A DNA stretch of 50,581 nucleotides from an uncultured Bacteroidales bacterium (GTDB lineage Bacteria; Bacteroidota; Bacteroidia; Bacteroidales; UBA932): contig CAKULN010000021.1 of assembly GCA_934667175.1 (NCBI GenBank), forward strand, positions 1-50,581, given 5' to 3'. Made by a program: the position numbers and the translations under genes. The notes under the pieces were generated by a model. It did no database searches. It was given only the letters and a program-made list of their open reading frames with translations, and was not told the origin of the DNA. Below, one piece after another: positions 9,682 through 19,444 of the stretch (within the stretch, counting starts at the first letter, position 1; each line of letters starts with the position of its first letter).

Positions 9682-9888
9682 GTGAAAACAGCCGGAAGAA
9701 AGAAAGCGCCGGAAGGCCGGCAACAAAAAAGAAAGTTCAATGACTAATAAATATATTGATAGATTTAAAGATATGTTTTTTAGTTCTATATGAATTGTTA
9801 ATTTGTTAATAACTTAATTTGATCATTGAAAGCCAATTTGTTGCGTGTTGCATAAATTGTTGGTTACGCTATTGAAAAGTTTTTGATG

Positions 9889-9960
9889 AACTGTTGAAAA
9901 GCTCGCCGGTGATGAATGCTAACTTTTCGGATTCGGTTTTCCACAGGGTTTTCAACAGTT
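9889..9960. repeat. 12-bp perfect inverted repeat upstream of mfd
   Basis: AACTGTTGAAAA (9889-9900) and TTTTCAACAGTT (9949-9960) are exact reverse complements separated by 48 bp, ending 22 bp before the mfd start codon. The spacing suggests paired protein-binding sites rather than a hairpin. The DnaA-box-like TTTTCCACA lies between them. Confidence 0.6.
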
Positions 9961-9982
9961 TTTGAACATGATTTAGACGCTT

Positions 9983-12900
9983 ATGTTGATAAGTTCCGCA
10001 TCCGTCAAAAAACTCTCAGAGAGTCTTGTCTCGAAAAGGGAAACCTACTGCAAGGGGCTGTTCCTTTCGGCAAGGTGGTTCGTTGTCTCTCAGGTCGCTT
10101 CGGGAGGTACAAATGTGATCGTGCTGCCTGACAAGGACAGCGCTGAATATTGCTGCTCGGATCTTTACGCATTGACCGACGGGGACATCGTGTTTTACCT
10201 GCCGGACAGCGGCAAGGGCGTGGAGAGGAGCAACTACAAGTCTTCGCTCGGAGTCCAGAGGACATCAGCCGTGGGGAAGATTCTTTCCAATGCCGACAAT
10301 TCCCAAAGATTGTTCATCGTGACCTATCCTGATGCCTTGGACGAGCCTGTGCCCGCTCCGGACAGGATCAAAACCTCTATCCTAAGAATCTCTGTGGGAC
10401 AGGACATCTCTCATGACTCCATAAAGGATGTACTTTACTCACAGGGATTTGAGAAGGTGGACTTCGTCTCGGCTCCTGGACAGTATTCCATAAGGGGATC
10501 GATCATCGACATATTCTCATACTCATTCAACCATCCGTTCAGGGTGTCTTTCTTCGGGGATGAGGTCGAGAAGATTCATGTGTTTGACTGCAACACGCAG
10601 CTTTCGGTAGAGGAGAGGAATGAGGTTGAGATATTCCCTGACCTTGCGGCTGACGCTTCCGAGACGGATGGGGTCAGTCTGTCCAGTCTATTCCCGGAAG
10701 GGACTGTCGTTTGGTTCGACTCGTCGGACATGTACAAGGACAGAGACTTCTTTCATGGTCTGGACAGGTTCAGGAAAGTGTTCCTTGAGGTGCCTCTCGG
10801 GACGGACGCCGAGGATGCGGTGCCGTTCAACATAGCTCCGCAGCCGGTCTTCAACAAGAATTTCGAACTTCTTACCGCTGACATCCGGCAGAACATGGAA
10901 CAAGGGTACAAGGTTTTGATATTCAGTGACAAGAATTCTCAGATCGAGCGTTTGAAGTCCATCTTGATCGAGAACAGCGGACTTGTGCCTGGATTTGTCG
11001 CGGGGAAGAATATTCATTCTGGATTCATCGACAGGGATGACAAGGTCTGCTGCTACTCTGATCATGAGATTTTCGACCGTTTCCACAGGGTCAGCGTAAG
11101 GAGAACGGTGGAGAAGAGCGAGCAGTTGACACTTAATGACCTGACCGCTTTTAACATAGGAGATTACGTGGTTCACATCGACCATGGTGTGGGAGTGTTC
11201 GGAGGTCTTGTCAGGATGAAGGATGACAGGGGCAGGATGCACGAGGTCGTGAAACTGATGTACAAGGACGGGGATGTCGTGTTTGTGTCCGTGCATTCTT
11301 TGAACAAGATTTCAAGGTTCCGTTCCAAGGACGGGATTCCTCCAAAAATCAACAAGTTGGGGTCAAAGACTTGGCAGAATCTCAAGCTGAGCGCCAAATC
11401 CAAGATCAAGGACATCGCCAAGGATCTCATCCAGCTTTACGCCAAGCGCAAGACCACCCAGGGATTCGCCTACTCCCCCGACAGCTATCTTCAGGAAGAG
11501 CTTGAGTCTTCTTTCATGTACGAGGACACTCCCGATCAGGAGTCGGCCAACAAGGCTGTGAAGAAGGACATGGAGGACAACAGCCCTATGGACAGGCTTG
11601 TCTGCGGGGATGTCGGATTCGGGAAGACCGAGATTGCCATCAGGGCGGCTTTCAAGGCTGTGACCGACGGCAAGCAGGTGGCTGTGCTTGTGCCGACCAC
11701 CATCCTTTCCCTTCAGCACTACACCACTTTCTCATCACGTCTCAGGAATTTCCCTTGCACGATAGATTATGTCAGCAGACTGCGTATCACAAAGGAAATC
11801 AATGACATAAAGGACAGGTTAAAGAACGGTCAGCTTGACATCGTCATAGGAACGCACAAACTGCTCGGCAAGGGGTTTGACTTCAAGGATCTTGGACTTC
11901 TGATCATCGACGAGGAGCAGAAGTTCGGTGTCTCGACAAAGGAGAAACTTCGTCAGGTCAAGGCCTCTGTGGACACTTTGACTTTGACTGCCACCCCTAT
12001 CCCAAGAACATTGCAGTTCTCGCTGCTCGGGGCGAGGGACCTTTCGATCATCAACACTCCCCCGCCGAACAGGATTCCAACTCAGACAGAAATCATCCTG
12101 TTCGACAAGGATGAGATCAGGAGCATAATAAACTATGAGCTGAACCGTGGCGGCCAGCTGTTTTTCATCCACAACAAGGTGGAGGAACTGCCTTCGATCC
12201 ATGAGATTCTGCATAGGCTTGTTCCTGACATGAAAATCTGCGTGGCTCACGGTCAGATGGAGGCGAAAGAATTGGAAAACAGAATGTTGGACTTCATCCG
12301 TGGGGACTACGACATGCTGCTCTGCACCACGATCATAGAGAACGGACTGGACATTCCGAACGCCAACACGATCATCATCAACCAGGCGCAGAACATCGGG
12401 CTTAGCGATCTGCATCAGCTCCGCGGCCGTGTAGGCAGATCTGACAGGAAGGCGTTCTGCTACCTGATCGTACCTCCGCTTGTCACCATCACTGATGACG
12501 CCCGCAGAAGGCTTAAGGCCATCGAGGAGTTCTCCGACCTCGGCAGCGGATTCAACATAGCGATGCAGGATCTGGACATCCGTGGAGCCGGAAACCTTCT
12601 TGGGGCGGAGCAGAGCGGATTCATCATGGACATGGGTTACGAGACCTATCAGAAAATCCTTGCCGAGGCGATGGACGAGTTGGGAGTGGAGACTGGAATA
12701 TCCACTGCACACACCGACGACTCATTTGTCGAGGACTGCACGATCGAGACCGACCAGCCTGCGATGATCCCTGATTCTTACATAGACATAACGGCCGAGA
12801 AGATAAGAATATACAAGCAGCTTGACGGCATGACAAGCGACAAGGAGATAGACAGGATCAAGTCGCAGCTTGTGGATCGTTTCGGAGACATGCCATTAGA

Positions 12901-13177
12901 GGTTGACAATCTTTTTGATGTGGTGAAAATCAGAAACCTTGGCGGAAAGCTCGGATTCGAGAAGATCATAATCAAGAATGGAATGATGATCATGTTCTTC
13001 ATAGCCAACCAGATGTCTCCTTATTACAAGTCAAAGGTCTTTTCGGGAATATTACAGAACATCAACGCCAATGATCAGCTTTTCAACCTCAAGCAGTCGG
13101 AAGGAAAGCTTAAGATCGTCAGCCGGGGAATAGATTCTTTGCCGAAAGCTCTCCAGACTCTCAATAAATTGAAATAA
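9983..13177 (+). CDS. mfd: Transcription-repair coupling factor Mfd
   Basis: Mfd removes RNA polymerase stalled at DNA lesions and recruits the UvrABC excision system. The 1064-residue product shows the UvrB-like N-terminal module (GQYSIRGSIIDIFSYS about residue 165), the RNA-polymerase-interacting CarD-like domain (FNIGDYVVHIDHGVGVFGG, about 388), a RecG-like helicase core with Walker A GDVGFGKTE (about 545), DEEQ (about 643), TATPIPRTL, and the arginine-rich motif QLRGRVGRSDR, then the C-terminal regulatory domain. It is somewhat shorter than the 1148 residues of E. coli Mfd but all domains are present. The ATG at 9983 is the first start in frame. It is divergent from ruvB. Confidence 0.97.
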   Translation: MLISSASVKKLSESLVSKRETYCKGLFLSARWFVVSQVASGGTNVIVLPDKDSAEYCCSDLYALTDGDIVFYLPDSGKGVERSNYKSSLGVQRTSAVGKILSNADNSQRLFIVTYPDALDEPVPAPDRIKTSILRISVGQDISHDSIKDVLYSQGFEKVDFVSAPGQYSIRGSIIDIFSYSFNHPFRVSFFGDEVEKIHVFDCNTQLSVEERNEVEIFPDLAADASETDGVSLSSLFPEGTVVWFDSSDMYKDRDFFHGLDRFRKVFLEVPLGTDAEDAVPFNIAPQPVFNKNFELLTADIRQNMEQGYKVLIFSDKNSQIERLKSILIENSGLVPGFVAGKNIHSGFIDRDDKVCCYSDHEIFDRFHRVSVRRTVEKSEQLTLNDLTAFNIGDYVVHIDHGVGVFGGLVRMKDDRGRMHEVVKLMYKDGDVVFVSVHSLNKISRFRSKDGIPPKINKLGSKTWQNLKLSAKSKIKDIAKDLIQLYAKRKTTQGFAYSPDSYLQEELESSFMYEDTPDQESANKAVKKDMEDNSPMDRLVCGDVGFGKTEIAIRAAFKAVTDGKQVAVLVPTTILSLQHYTTFSSRLRNFPCTIDYVSRLRITKEINDIKDRLKNGQLDIVIGTHKLLGKGFDFKDLGLLIIDEEQKFGVSTKEKLRQVKASVDTLTLTATPIPRTLQFSLLGARDLSIINTPPPNRIPTQTEIILFDKDEIRSIINYELNRGGQLFFIHNKVEELPSIHEILHRLVPDMKICVAHGQMEAKELENRMLDFIRGDYDMLLCTTIIENGLDIPNANTIIINQAQNIGLSDLHQLRGRVGRSDRKAFCYLIVPPLVTITDDARRRLKAIEEFSDLGSGFNIAMQDLDIRGAGNLLGAEQSGFIMDMGYETYQKILAEAMDELGVETGISTAHTDDSFVEDCTIETDQPAMIPDSYIDITAEKIRIYKQLDGMTSDKEIDRIKSQLVDRFGDMPLEVDNLFDVVKIRNLGGKLGFEKIIIKNGMMIMFFIANQMSPYYKSKVFSGILQNINANDQLFNLKQSEGKLKIVSRGIDSLPKALQTLNKLK

Positions 13178-13183
13178 AATTAC

Positions 13184-13191
13184 TACCTTTG
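13184..13191 (+). promoter_or_regulatory. -7 element for the coaX operon
   Basis: TACCTTTG matches TAnnTTTG and lies 21 bp upstream of the coaX start, just after the mfd stop. A -33 element at the right distance is not evident, so coaX may also be read through from mfd. Confidence 0.4.
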
Positions 13192-13212
13192 AAAGTTTGC
13201 CCGTTTTAGACA

Positions 13213-13941
13213 ATGCCGAATCTTTTGGTTGAAATAGGAAACACGGCCCTCAAGGCGGCCTGGTCCGAAGGAATCACCCTCGGAAAGACTTTCCGTTATC
13301 AGGGCGAAAAGATGTTCGACTATGTGGATTCGCTGATAGAGAAAGAGAAACCTGCGGTGATGGTCATATCCTCCACCATCGACATCAGCCGTGCCGAGGA
13401 GGACAGGCTAAGCCGGAAATGCGGGAGGTTGTTGATCCTTGACCGGAACCACACCGGAATAGCGGATGAATATTCAATACCCTCTTATCTGTCTCCTGAC
13501 AGGATAGCCTCCGTGATCGCCGCAAGGCATCTTTTCAAAGGGAAAGGCAGCATCGTCTTTGATTTCGGAACCACTTTGACAATAGATGTCATCGAGCCTG
13601 ACGGGGAATATCTCGGCGGCAACATCTCTCCCGGCTTCAGGACGAGGTTCAAGTCCTTGTCGAGATATTCAAGGACCCTTCCGTTGGTTGACACTCCCCT
13701 TTCGGTAAGAACCACAGGAGATTCGTTGAAGTCTTCCATCGAGTCCGGTGTCGTGTCAGGCATAATGTTTGAAATAATGGGCTACTTGTCTTTATTTCCC
13801 GAAAAAATTGTTGTTTTTACGGGTGGAGACGCTTTATATTTTGCAAAAAGAATGAAAAACTCCATCTTTGCAGTCTGCAATCTTGTAATGATGGGGTTAG
13901 CCTTAATCGCTGACAAGTATTATGTTGAAAGGAAAGGTTAG
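13213..13941 (+). CDS. coaX: Type III pantothenate kinase
   Basis: CoaX phosphorylates pantothenate, the first step of coenzyme A synthesis, and belongs to the ASKHA kinase fold. The 242-residue product starts with the phosphate-1 motif LLVEIGNTALKAAW, has the second motif DFGTTLTIDVI followed by GGNISPGFR (about 117-145), and the adenosine motif VVFTGGDA near 205. The length fits the family. Its last 20 bp overlap the start of the outer-membrane protein gene, so translation is probably coupled. It is the first gene of a conserved Bacteroidales cluster leading to lptC and a PpiD-like foldase. Confidence 0.95.
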   Translation: MPNLLVEIGNTALKAAWSEGITLGKTFRYQGEKMFDYVDSLIEKEKPAVMVISSTIDISRAEEDRLSRKCGRLLILDRNHTGIADEYSIPSYLSPDRIASVIAARHLFKGKGSIVFDFGTTLTIDVIEPDGEYLGGNISPGFRTRFKSLSRYSRTLPLVDTPLSVRTTGDSLKSSIESGVVSGIMFEIMGYLSLFPEKIVVFTGGDALYFAKRMKNSIFAVCNLVMMGLALIADKYYVERKG

Positions 13942-15244
13942 TAAGATACTCCTGTTTTTGGTTATGTCGTTCTGCGCGTTCCCCCTGTCCGCCCAGAATG
14001 AGGCCTATAATGCCTATACCCCATATTCAATGTTCGGAATAGGCGAGATTTCGAAGCAGGGGACAGCCTATAACAAGAGCATGGGTGGAGTCGGCGTCGC
14101 GACAAGGGACAAAAGGAACATCAACATCCTGAATCCGGCCGCGGTCACCGCGAGGGAATCCAAGTCTTTCATGGCTGACTTCGGCATAGCGCAGGGGAAC
14201 CGATACTATGCGCAGCATGACCTTAGATCCAGCAACAACACGTTCAATATCTACGATTTTGTGATCTCGTTTCCTGTCTACAAGTCAATCGCCATGTATC
14301 TCGGAGTGACTCCGTACAGTGATGTAGGCTATGACATGACGTCAAAGGTCACGGATCCGTCGGTGATAGCGAACACCGGAGTGATCAACAACACTGTACA
14401 GGGGTACGGTGGAATGACGAACATATTCATTGGTGCCGGTATGGATGTCGCGAAGGGGCTTTCAGTGGGTGTAGAGGGCCAGTACTATTTCGGCAATATT
14501 AACAAGACCAATGATTTCACCATGTCCAAATCCACCTACAGAAGCATTTCCAGTGGATTCAAAATGAATCTGAATGCTTTCACCGCCAAGTTTGGTGTGC
14601 AATACGAGACAAATCTCACCCAGAATGTCTCGGTTGTGGCAGGCGCGACCTACAGGCTTGGGACAAACCTTAAAGGTGAGGTTGAAAGGTACGAGATCCA
14701 GTCCATCTCATCCATCAATGACTCCACTCCGTCACCGAGAAGTTATGTCGACACTCTGGACGGACAAGTCAAGCTTGCCGGCGAACTTGGTGTTGGAATA
14801 GCATTTAAAGGTGGAGACAAATGGACCGCTGAAATCAATTATATACGCTCCGACTGGAGTTCCGGCGGAATGAACAAGGTACCTGGTTTCGCAAGCGTAG
14901 GTAACGCCGTGTTCAGCGCTTCCGCTTCTCAGTCTGTCAGGGCCGGTTTCTCGATAGTTCCGAACAGAAACGACATCCGTTACTATAGGAAGAGGGTCAC
15001 TTATCGCGCGGGTGCTTATTGGGATCAGGCATATTGCAAGCTGGATGGAAACTCCATAAATGCGGTCGGAGTCACGTTGGGAGCCACTTTTCCTGTGTTC
15101 AGTTGGAGCAACGGGCTCACACTTGGGGTTGATTTTGGGCAGAGAGGCTCACTGACAGGCAACATGGTGAGGGAGAGTTACGTCAACTTCAACATCGGAA
15201 TCAACATCTTCGACATCTGGTTCCTGAAGCCTAAGTATAATTAA
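13922..15244 (+). CDS. Outer-membrane beta-barrel protein (FadL/OmpP1-like, function unknown)
   Basis: The 440-residue product has a signal peptide ending near FPLSAQ (about residue 25), then alternating hydrophobic strands rich in Tyr and Gly. The early MGGVGVA...NPAAV segment resembles the start of FadL/OmpP1-type barrels, and the C-terminus (VNFNIGINIFDIWFLKPKYN) looks like closing strands. It overlaps coaX by 20 bp and abuts the TPR gene. The same order (coaX, this barrel, TPR, lptC, PpiD) recurs in Bacteroidales, which points to envelope biogenesis. The transported substrate, if any, is unknown. Confidence 0.75.
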   Translation: MLKGKVSKILLFLVMSFCAFPLSAQNEAYNAYTPYSMFGIGEISKQGTAYNKSMGGVGVATRDKRNINILNPAAVTARESKSFMADFGIAQGNRYYAQHDLRSSNNTFNIYDFVISFPVYKSIAMYLGVTPYSDVGYDMTSKVTDPSVIANTGVINNTVQGYGGMTNIFIGAGMDVAKGLSVGVEGQYYFGNINKTNDFTMSKSTYRSISSGFKMNLNAFTAKFGVQYETNLTQNVSVVAGATYRLGTNLKGEVERYEIQSISSINDSTPSPRSYVDTLDGQVKLAGELGVGIAFKGGDKWTAEINYIRSDWSSGGMNKVPGFASVGNAVFSASASQSVRAGFSIVPNRNDIRYYRKRVTYRAGAYWDQAYCKLDGNSINAVGVTLGATFPVFSWSNGLTLGVDFGQRGSLTGNMVRESYVNFNIGINIFDIWFLKPKYN

Positions 15245-15273
15245 TGAATATAGAAATAAAACAATACAAAACC

Positions 15274-16578
15274 ATGAAAAGGATTACACTAGTACTGTTG
15301 ACTCTTGCGGCGGCAGCTTTCGGAACAAAAGTTTCCGCTCAAGGAAAGTATGGCGCTGACAGCGCTGAATGCATCAAGTATCTGTCTTACTATCAAGAGT
15401 ATTACAAGCAGAAGAATTACACAGAGGCTCTTCCTAACTGGAGAAAGGCATTTAATATCTGCCCTCCTACAGCAAGCCAGAACATGCTTCTTAACGGTAT
15501 GACCCTCATGGGAAAGGAAATCGTCAAGACTAAGGACGCACAGGTTCGCGCTGCGATGATCGACACTGTCCTTAACCTTAACGATCTCAGGGCTGAGTAC
15601 TATCCTAAGTATGCCGTTACGGCATATAACTCAAAGGGTCAGTATATTACCCAGTACTTCAAGGATCCTCAGGTTGTTTACGAACAGCTGAACAAGATCA
15701 TCGAGATCAATCAGGAGAACACAAAGCCAAGTCTTCTTCTCCTTGATCTCAACGCGGCGATCGAGCTTTACAAGAAGTCAGCCATCGGTGCAGAGGATGT
15801 CATCAACACCTACCAGAACGCCATCGCCCTGCTCGATAAATCAGGCAATGCCGAGGATAACGCAAAGATCAAGTCCGACATCGAGGGGCTGTTCATAACG
15901 AGTCAGGTGGCCAGCTGCGACAATCTCATCGCACTTTTCACTCCTCGCTATGAGGCTGATCCTGAGAATATGGAACTCGTGACCAACATCGTGAAGATGC
16001 TTGGCTCCACTGAAGGCTGCCAGAACAACGACCTTTTCCTCAAGGCTGTGACAAAGATGCATCAGAACGAACCTTCCGCGTCATCCGCTTACTATCTTTA
16101 CAAGCTCCATTCCGCAAAGGATGAGTCTGACATCGCCATCAAGTACTTTGAGGAGGCTGTCTCTCTTTGCGCCGAGGATGATCCTGTCAAGGCTGACTAT
16201 CTGATCGAGCTTGCCACATATTGTCTGAAAAACAATGCTACAGGAAAGGCTTTTGATTATGCCAAGAAGGCAGCTGATCTCAAGCCTGACCATCAGGGAA
16301 AGGCCTACTACCTGATCGCTACGATCTGGGCGTCGACCCGTTGCACCGGAAATGAGGTGGAGAGCAGGGCTAAGTACTGGGTGGCTGTCGACTATCTGCA
16401 GAAAGCCAAGGCTGCTGACGAATCCTTGACTGATGACTGCAACAAGCTCATCTCAGCTTACAGTGTATATTATCCAGTGGCCAGTGAGGCTTTCATGTAC
16501 GGTATTCAGGCCGGTGAGACCTATCAGGTCAACTGTGGAGGAATGCGTGCGACCACAACCGTAAGGACACAGAAGTAG
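15274..16578 (+). CDS. Periplasmic tetratricopeptide-repeat protein
   Basis: From the ATG at 15274 the 434-residue product begins with a good signal peptide (MKRITLVLLTLAAAAFGTKVSAQ); the upstream ATG at 15244 would put a charged ten-residue extension before it and is less likely. The rest is helical with tetratricopeptide-like units, for example YLSYYQEYYKQKNYTEALPN near residue 30 and repeated A/Y-rich pairs around 270-340 (FEEAVSLC, AFDYAKKAADLKPD). Such proteins act as scaffolds; no enzymatic motif is seen. It lies between the barrel gene and lptC with almost no gap. Confidence 0.8.
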   Translation: MKRITLVLLTLAAAAFGTKVSAQGKYGADSAECIKYLSYYQEYYKQKNYTEALPNWRKAFNICPPTASQNMLLNGMTLMGKEIVKTKDAQVRAAMIDTVLNLNDLRAEYYPKYAVTAYNSKGQYITQYFKDPQVVYEQLNKIIEINQENTKPSLLLLDLNAAIELYKKSAIGAEDVINTYQNAIALLDKSGNAEDNAKIKSDIEGLFITSQVASCDNLIALFTPRYEADPENMELVTNIVKMLGSTEGCQNNDLFLKAVTKMHQNEPSASSAYYLYKLHSAKDESDIAIKYFEEAVSLCAEDDPVKADYLIELATYCLKNNATGKAFDYAKKAADLKPDHQGKAYYLIATIWASTRCTGNEVESRAKYWVAVDYLQKAKAADESLTDDCNKLISAYSVYYPVASEAFMYGIQAGETYQVNCGGMRATTTVRTQK

Positions 16579-16585
16579 TTCGGAA

Positions 16586-17215
16586 TTGAAACGGAACATA
16601 CATAGCTTCAAGATGATTGCAACCGCTTCGGCGGTTGCTTTCATCGTATTTTCCTGCAAGGGAAAACTGTCCGAGGCGGAGCGGCTGAATCTTGCCGAGA
16701 CTCCGGTCCAGACGGTTGACAGTATGTTTGTTGTACAGACAAAGAACGGCGGCATCCAGATGAGGGCCGAGGCGGACGTGATGGAAAGGTATGAGAATGA
16801 CACATGTTCCTATGAGCTGTTTCCAAAAGGTCTTCACGCCTTCGCCTACACCGATGATGACATGCTGGAAACGGTGCTTCATTCCAACAACGCGAAGCAT
16901 TTCAAAAGCAAAAAGACCAAGGAAGAATATTGGTCCGCTTTCGGTAACGTGGTGGTCCAGAATGTGATAAACCAGCAGACTTTGGAGACTGACACACTTT
17001 ATTGGGATCAGGCCAACAAGGAAATCTACACTGACTGTTATGTCAGGATGTTTTCCAACGACGGATTCCTGCAAGGATTCGGAATGAGATCTGACGAGAT
17101 GGCGAGGAATGTCAGAATATTCAAGGCTTTCAACAGCGATGTTGTCGTAGTTCAGGATTCCACCAAAGTTATCATAGATTCTGTAAACTTTATTGGTCCT
17201 TTGCTTAAAAAATAG
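16586..17215 (+). CDS. lptC: LPS export ABC transporter periplasmic protein LptC
   Basis: LptC joins the inner-membrane LptBFG transporter to the periplasmic bridge that carries lipopolysaccharide to the outer membrane. The 209-residue product has a short N-terminal hydrophobic segment ending in FIVFSC, so it is probably lipid-anchored, and an OstA-like beta-jellyroll with the LptC pattern (EADVMERYEND, LYWDQANKEIYTDCYVRMFSNDGFLQGFGMRSD). The TTG at 16586 gives a positively charged n-region (KRNIHSFK); the ATG at 16613 would remove it, so the TTG start is favoured. It follows the TPR gene after 7 bp. Confidence 0.88.
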   Translation: MKRNIHSFKMIATASAVAFIVFSCKGKLSEAERLNLAETPVQTVDSMFVVQTKNGGIQMRAEADVMERYENDTCSYELFPKGLHAFAYTDDDMLETVLHSNNAKHFKSKKTKEEYWSAFGNVVVQNVINQQTLETDTLYWDQANKEIYTDCYVRMFSNDGFLQGFGMRSDEMARNVRIFKAFNSDVVVVQDSTKVIIDSVNFIGPLLKK

Positions 17216-17291
17216 TGGTTAATTGAATTAAAATCACTATCTTCGCACCCCAATACCTATTTTTTGGAAAATTATAAAAACGTAATACACA

Positions 17292-19373
17292 ATGGCGATT
17301 CTTCAAAAAACTCGCGAAAAGGCCGGCATGGCAGTGTCAATCATCATTGCCTTGGCCCTTTTGTCATTCATTATCGACCCTCAGACCCTTGAGACGGCTT
17401 TCAATGCGATGTCTTCCAGGAATGATGTAGGTGAAATCAACGGCAAGACTGTCTCTTATCTTGATTTCCAGCAGGATGTTGAAAAATTCACGACCATCAA
17501 CGAGATTGTGACCGGATCTTCCGCACAGAACGAGCAGCAGCAGGAGCAGGTCCGCAACGCCGCCTGGCAGAGCCTTCTTGACAAGTACTTGTTCATCAAG
17601 AACGCCAAAGCCGCCGGCATCAGGGTAGGTGAGGATGAGATGAAGGAACTTCTCGCCGGAGACATGATCTCTCCTGTGATCTCTCAGAATCCTGCTTTTC
17701 AGGATGAGAACGGCGCTTTCTCCAAGGATGCGTTGCAGAATCTCATCAACGGAGTCTCTCAGGATCAGACCGGAAGGATCAGAGAGTATTGGAACTACCT
17801 TCAGAACACTGTCTACACACAGCAGTTCTACGCCAAGTACGGTTCACTGTTCACTCAGGGAAACTTCCAGAATCCTCTTATGCTCAGGAGAGCTATCGCA
17901 GAGAACAACAACACTACCAATGTTGACTTCGTGATGGTTCCGAACTATGGACAGGACACCACCGTCAAGGTTAGCGGTGAGGAGATCAGAAAGTACTATG
18001 AGTCTCACAAGAAGATGTTCAGACAGAACGCTTCAAGGGACATGGAATATGTTGTCTTTGAGGTCAAGCCTTCAGAGAGTGACATCAATGCCACCAACGA
18101 GGCCATGGGCAAGATCTACGATGAGTTCTCCACAACTGAAAACATGAAGTCTTTCCTTGCCAGAAACTCTGAGAGAAGTTTCAACGAGTATTGGTACAAG
18201 GCAGGTGAGCTTGGCACCGTCAACAAGGAAATCAGCGAGTTTGTCGACAACAACAATGCCGGTACATCTCCTATAGTTTCCCAAGGCAATGTGTTCTATG
18301 CCGCAAGGGTCTTGGCTACAGCTCAGATTCCGGATTCGGTCTATGTAAAGCATATTCTTCTTCAGGGAGGTTCTGAGACCAAGGCGGACAGCCTTCTCAA
18401 CGTGCTCGCTAAAGGCGGAAATTTCTCCAATCTTGCGGCCTCATATTCAGCTGACACCAGAAGCGCGGCTGACGGAGAGCAGGGGAACGTCGGTTGGATG
18501 ACCCAGACTTACATGATTCCTGGTTTTGAGTCTGTCCTTACAGCACAGGTTGGCAAGCCATACATCGTGAAGACACAGTACGGAACACACATTGTTGAGG
18601 TTTCCAAAAGGACATCGCCGATCGCCAAGAAGCAGGTGGCCGTCCTTGAGAAGACCGCCCTCGCAAGCGGCGAGACTTTCAACAGCTACTATGCCCAGGC
18701 CAGCAAGTTCTCAAAGCTCGCCGCCGGCAAGTATAACAACTACAAGGCAGCGGTTGATTCAATGGGAATATATTCACATCCTATGAAGGTTACCGAGGCC
18801 ACTTCCAACTACGGCTCGATCTCTCAGGCCAAGGAAGTCACGAGATGGGTGTTCGACAACAAGGTCGGCAAGGTTTCCGAGATCATCACTGTCAACAACA
18901 ACTATCTGTTCATCGCCACAGTCACCGGAATCCACAAGGAAGGCGTCGCGAAGCTTGACGAGGTCAAGGACGCTATCCGCCAGCAGCTTTATGCCGAGAA
19001 GGCAAGCGAGAAGGCCGCGGCGGACATCGCACAGAAGATTCAGGGTCTTGGCGACCTTCAGGCCATCGCAGACACTCTTCACTCATCAGTCAGCACAGGC
19101 GTTGACGTAAGATTCGCTTCTCTTGCCGGACAGGGACTTGATCCTAAGTTCATCGGTGCCGCCTCAGTCGCTCCGGAAGGAAAGATCTGCTCTGTTGCAG
19201 GAACAATCGGAACATACGTGTTCAAGGTTAACTCACGTGACACAGGTTCGTTCTACACCGAGGATGACGCCAAGAACAACGCCGCCCAGATCAACAACTA
19301 CAGCACTCAGATGATTCTTCCGGTCATGATGATGGACGCGGATGTGAAGGATCACAGGGCGCGATTCTTTTAG
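17292..19373 (+). CDS. PpiD/SurA-like peptidyl-prolyl isomerase
   Basis: This 693-residue foldase has one N-terminal membrane helix (about 13-30, GMAVSIIIALALLSF) and a large periplasmic part. A SurA_N-like chaperone region comes first (NGKTVSYLDFQQDVEKF), followed by a parvulin rotamase domain at about 350-440 (VKHILLQGG, GNVGWMTQTYMIPGFE, VKTQYGTHIVEV). It should help fold outer-membrane proteins, which fits its place after the barrel, TPR and lptC genes. It starts 76 bp after lptC and ends at a terminator. Confidence 0.9.
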   Translation: MAILQKTREKAGMAVSIIIALALLSFIIDPQTLETAFNAMSSRNDVGEINGKTVSYLDFQQDVEKFTTINEIVTGSSAQNEQQQEQVRNAAWQSLLDKYLFIKNAKAAGIRVGEDEMKELLAGDMISPVISQNPAFQDENGAFSKDALQNLINGVSQDQTGRIREYWNYLQNTVYTQQFYAKYGSLFTQGNFQNPLMLRRAIAENNNTTNVDFVMVPNYGQDTTVKVSGEEIRKYYESHKKMFRQNASRDMEYVVFEVKPSESDINATNEAMGKIYDEFSTTENMKSFLARNSERSFNEYWYKAGELGTVNKEISEFVDNNNAGTSPIVSQGNVFYAARVLATAQIPDSVYVKHILLQGGSETKADSLLNVLAKGGNFSNLAASYSADTRSAADGEQGNVGWMTQTYMIPGFESVLTAQVGKPYIVKTQYGTHIVEVSKRTSPIAKKQVAVLEKTALASGETFNSYYAQASKFSKLAAGKYNNYKAAVDSMGIYSHPMKVTEATSNYGSISQAKEVTRWVFDNKVGKVSEIITVNNNYLFIATVTGIHKEGVAKLDEVKDAIRQQLYAEKASEKAAADIAQKIQGLGDLQAIADTLHSSVSTGVDVRFASLAGQGLDPKFIGAASVAPEGKICSVAGTIGTYVFKVNSRDTGSFYTEDDAKNNAAQINNYSTQMILPVMMMDADVKDHRARFF

Positions 19374-19400
19374 TTGATATTCATTACTTGAGTATATTGA

Positions 19401-19434
19401 AAAGGATGATCCTTCCGGGTCATTCTTTTTTTTT
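19401..19434 (+). terminator. Rho-independent terminator after the ppiD-like gene
   Basis: Stem AAAGGATGA (19401-19409) pairs with TCATTCTTT (19420-19428) through one G-U pair across a 10-base loop and is followed by a long T run. It separates the envelope cluster from the polysaccharide utilisation locus. Confidence 0.75.
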
Positions 19435-19444
19435 GCTCAACTTT

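Larger units (their letters stand above)
9653..9982. other. AT-rich divergent intergenic region between ruvB and mfd
   Basis: No coding frame of useful length is present. Apart from the ruvB -7 element, the right half (about 9760-9970) is markedly AT-rich and contains several related words: ATTGAAAAG (9871-9879), TGTTGAAAA (9892-9900), TTTTCCACA (9937-9945) and TTTTCAACA (9949-9957). TTTTCCACA fits the general DnaA-box consensus TTWTNCACA; the others differ from it. It could be a regulatory region or, speculatively, a replication-related site. Confidence 0.5.

Noticed and set aside
11819..12712. 297-codon open frame on the minus strand inside mfd
   Set aside because: It covers the helicase motifs of mfd in antisense and has no recognisable features.
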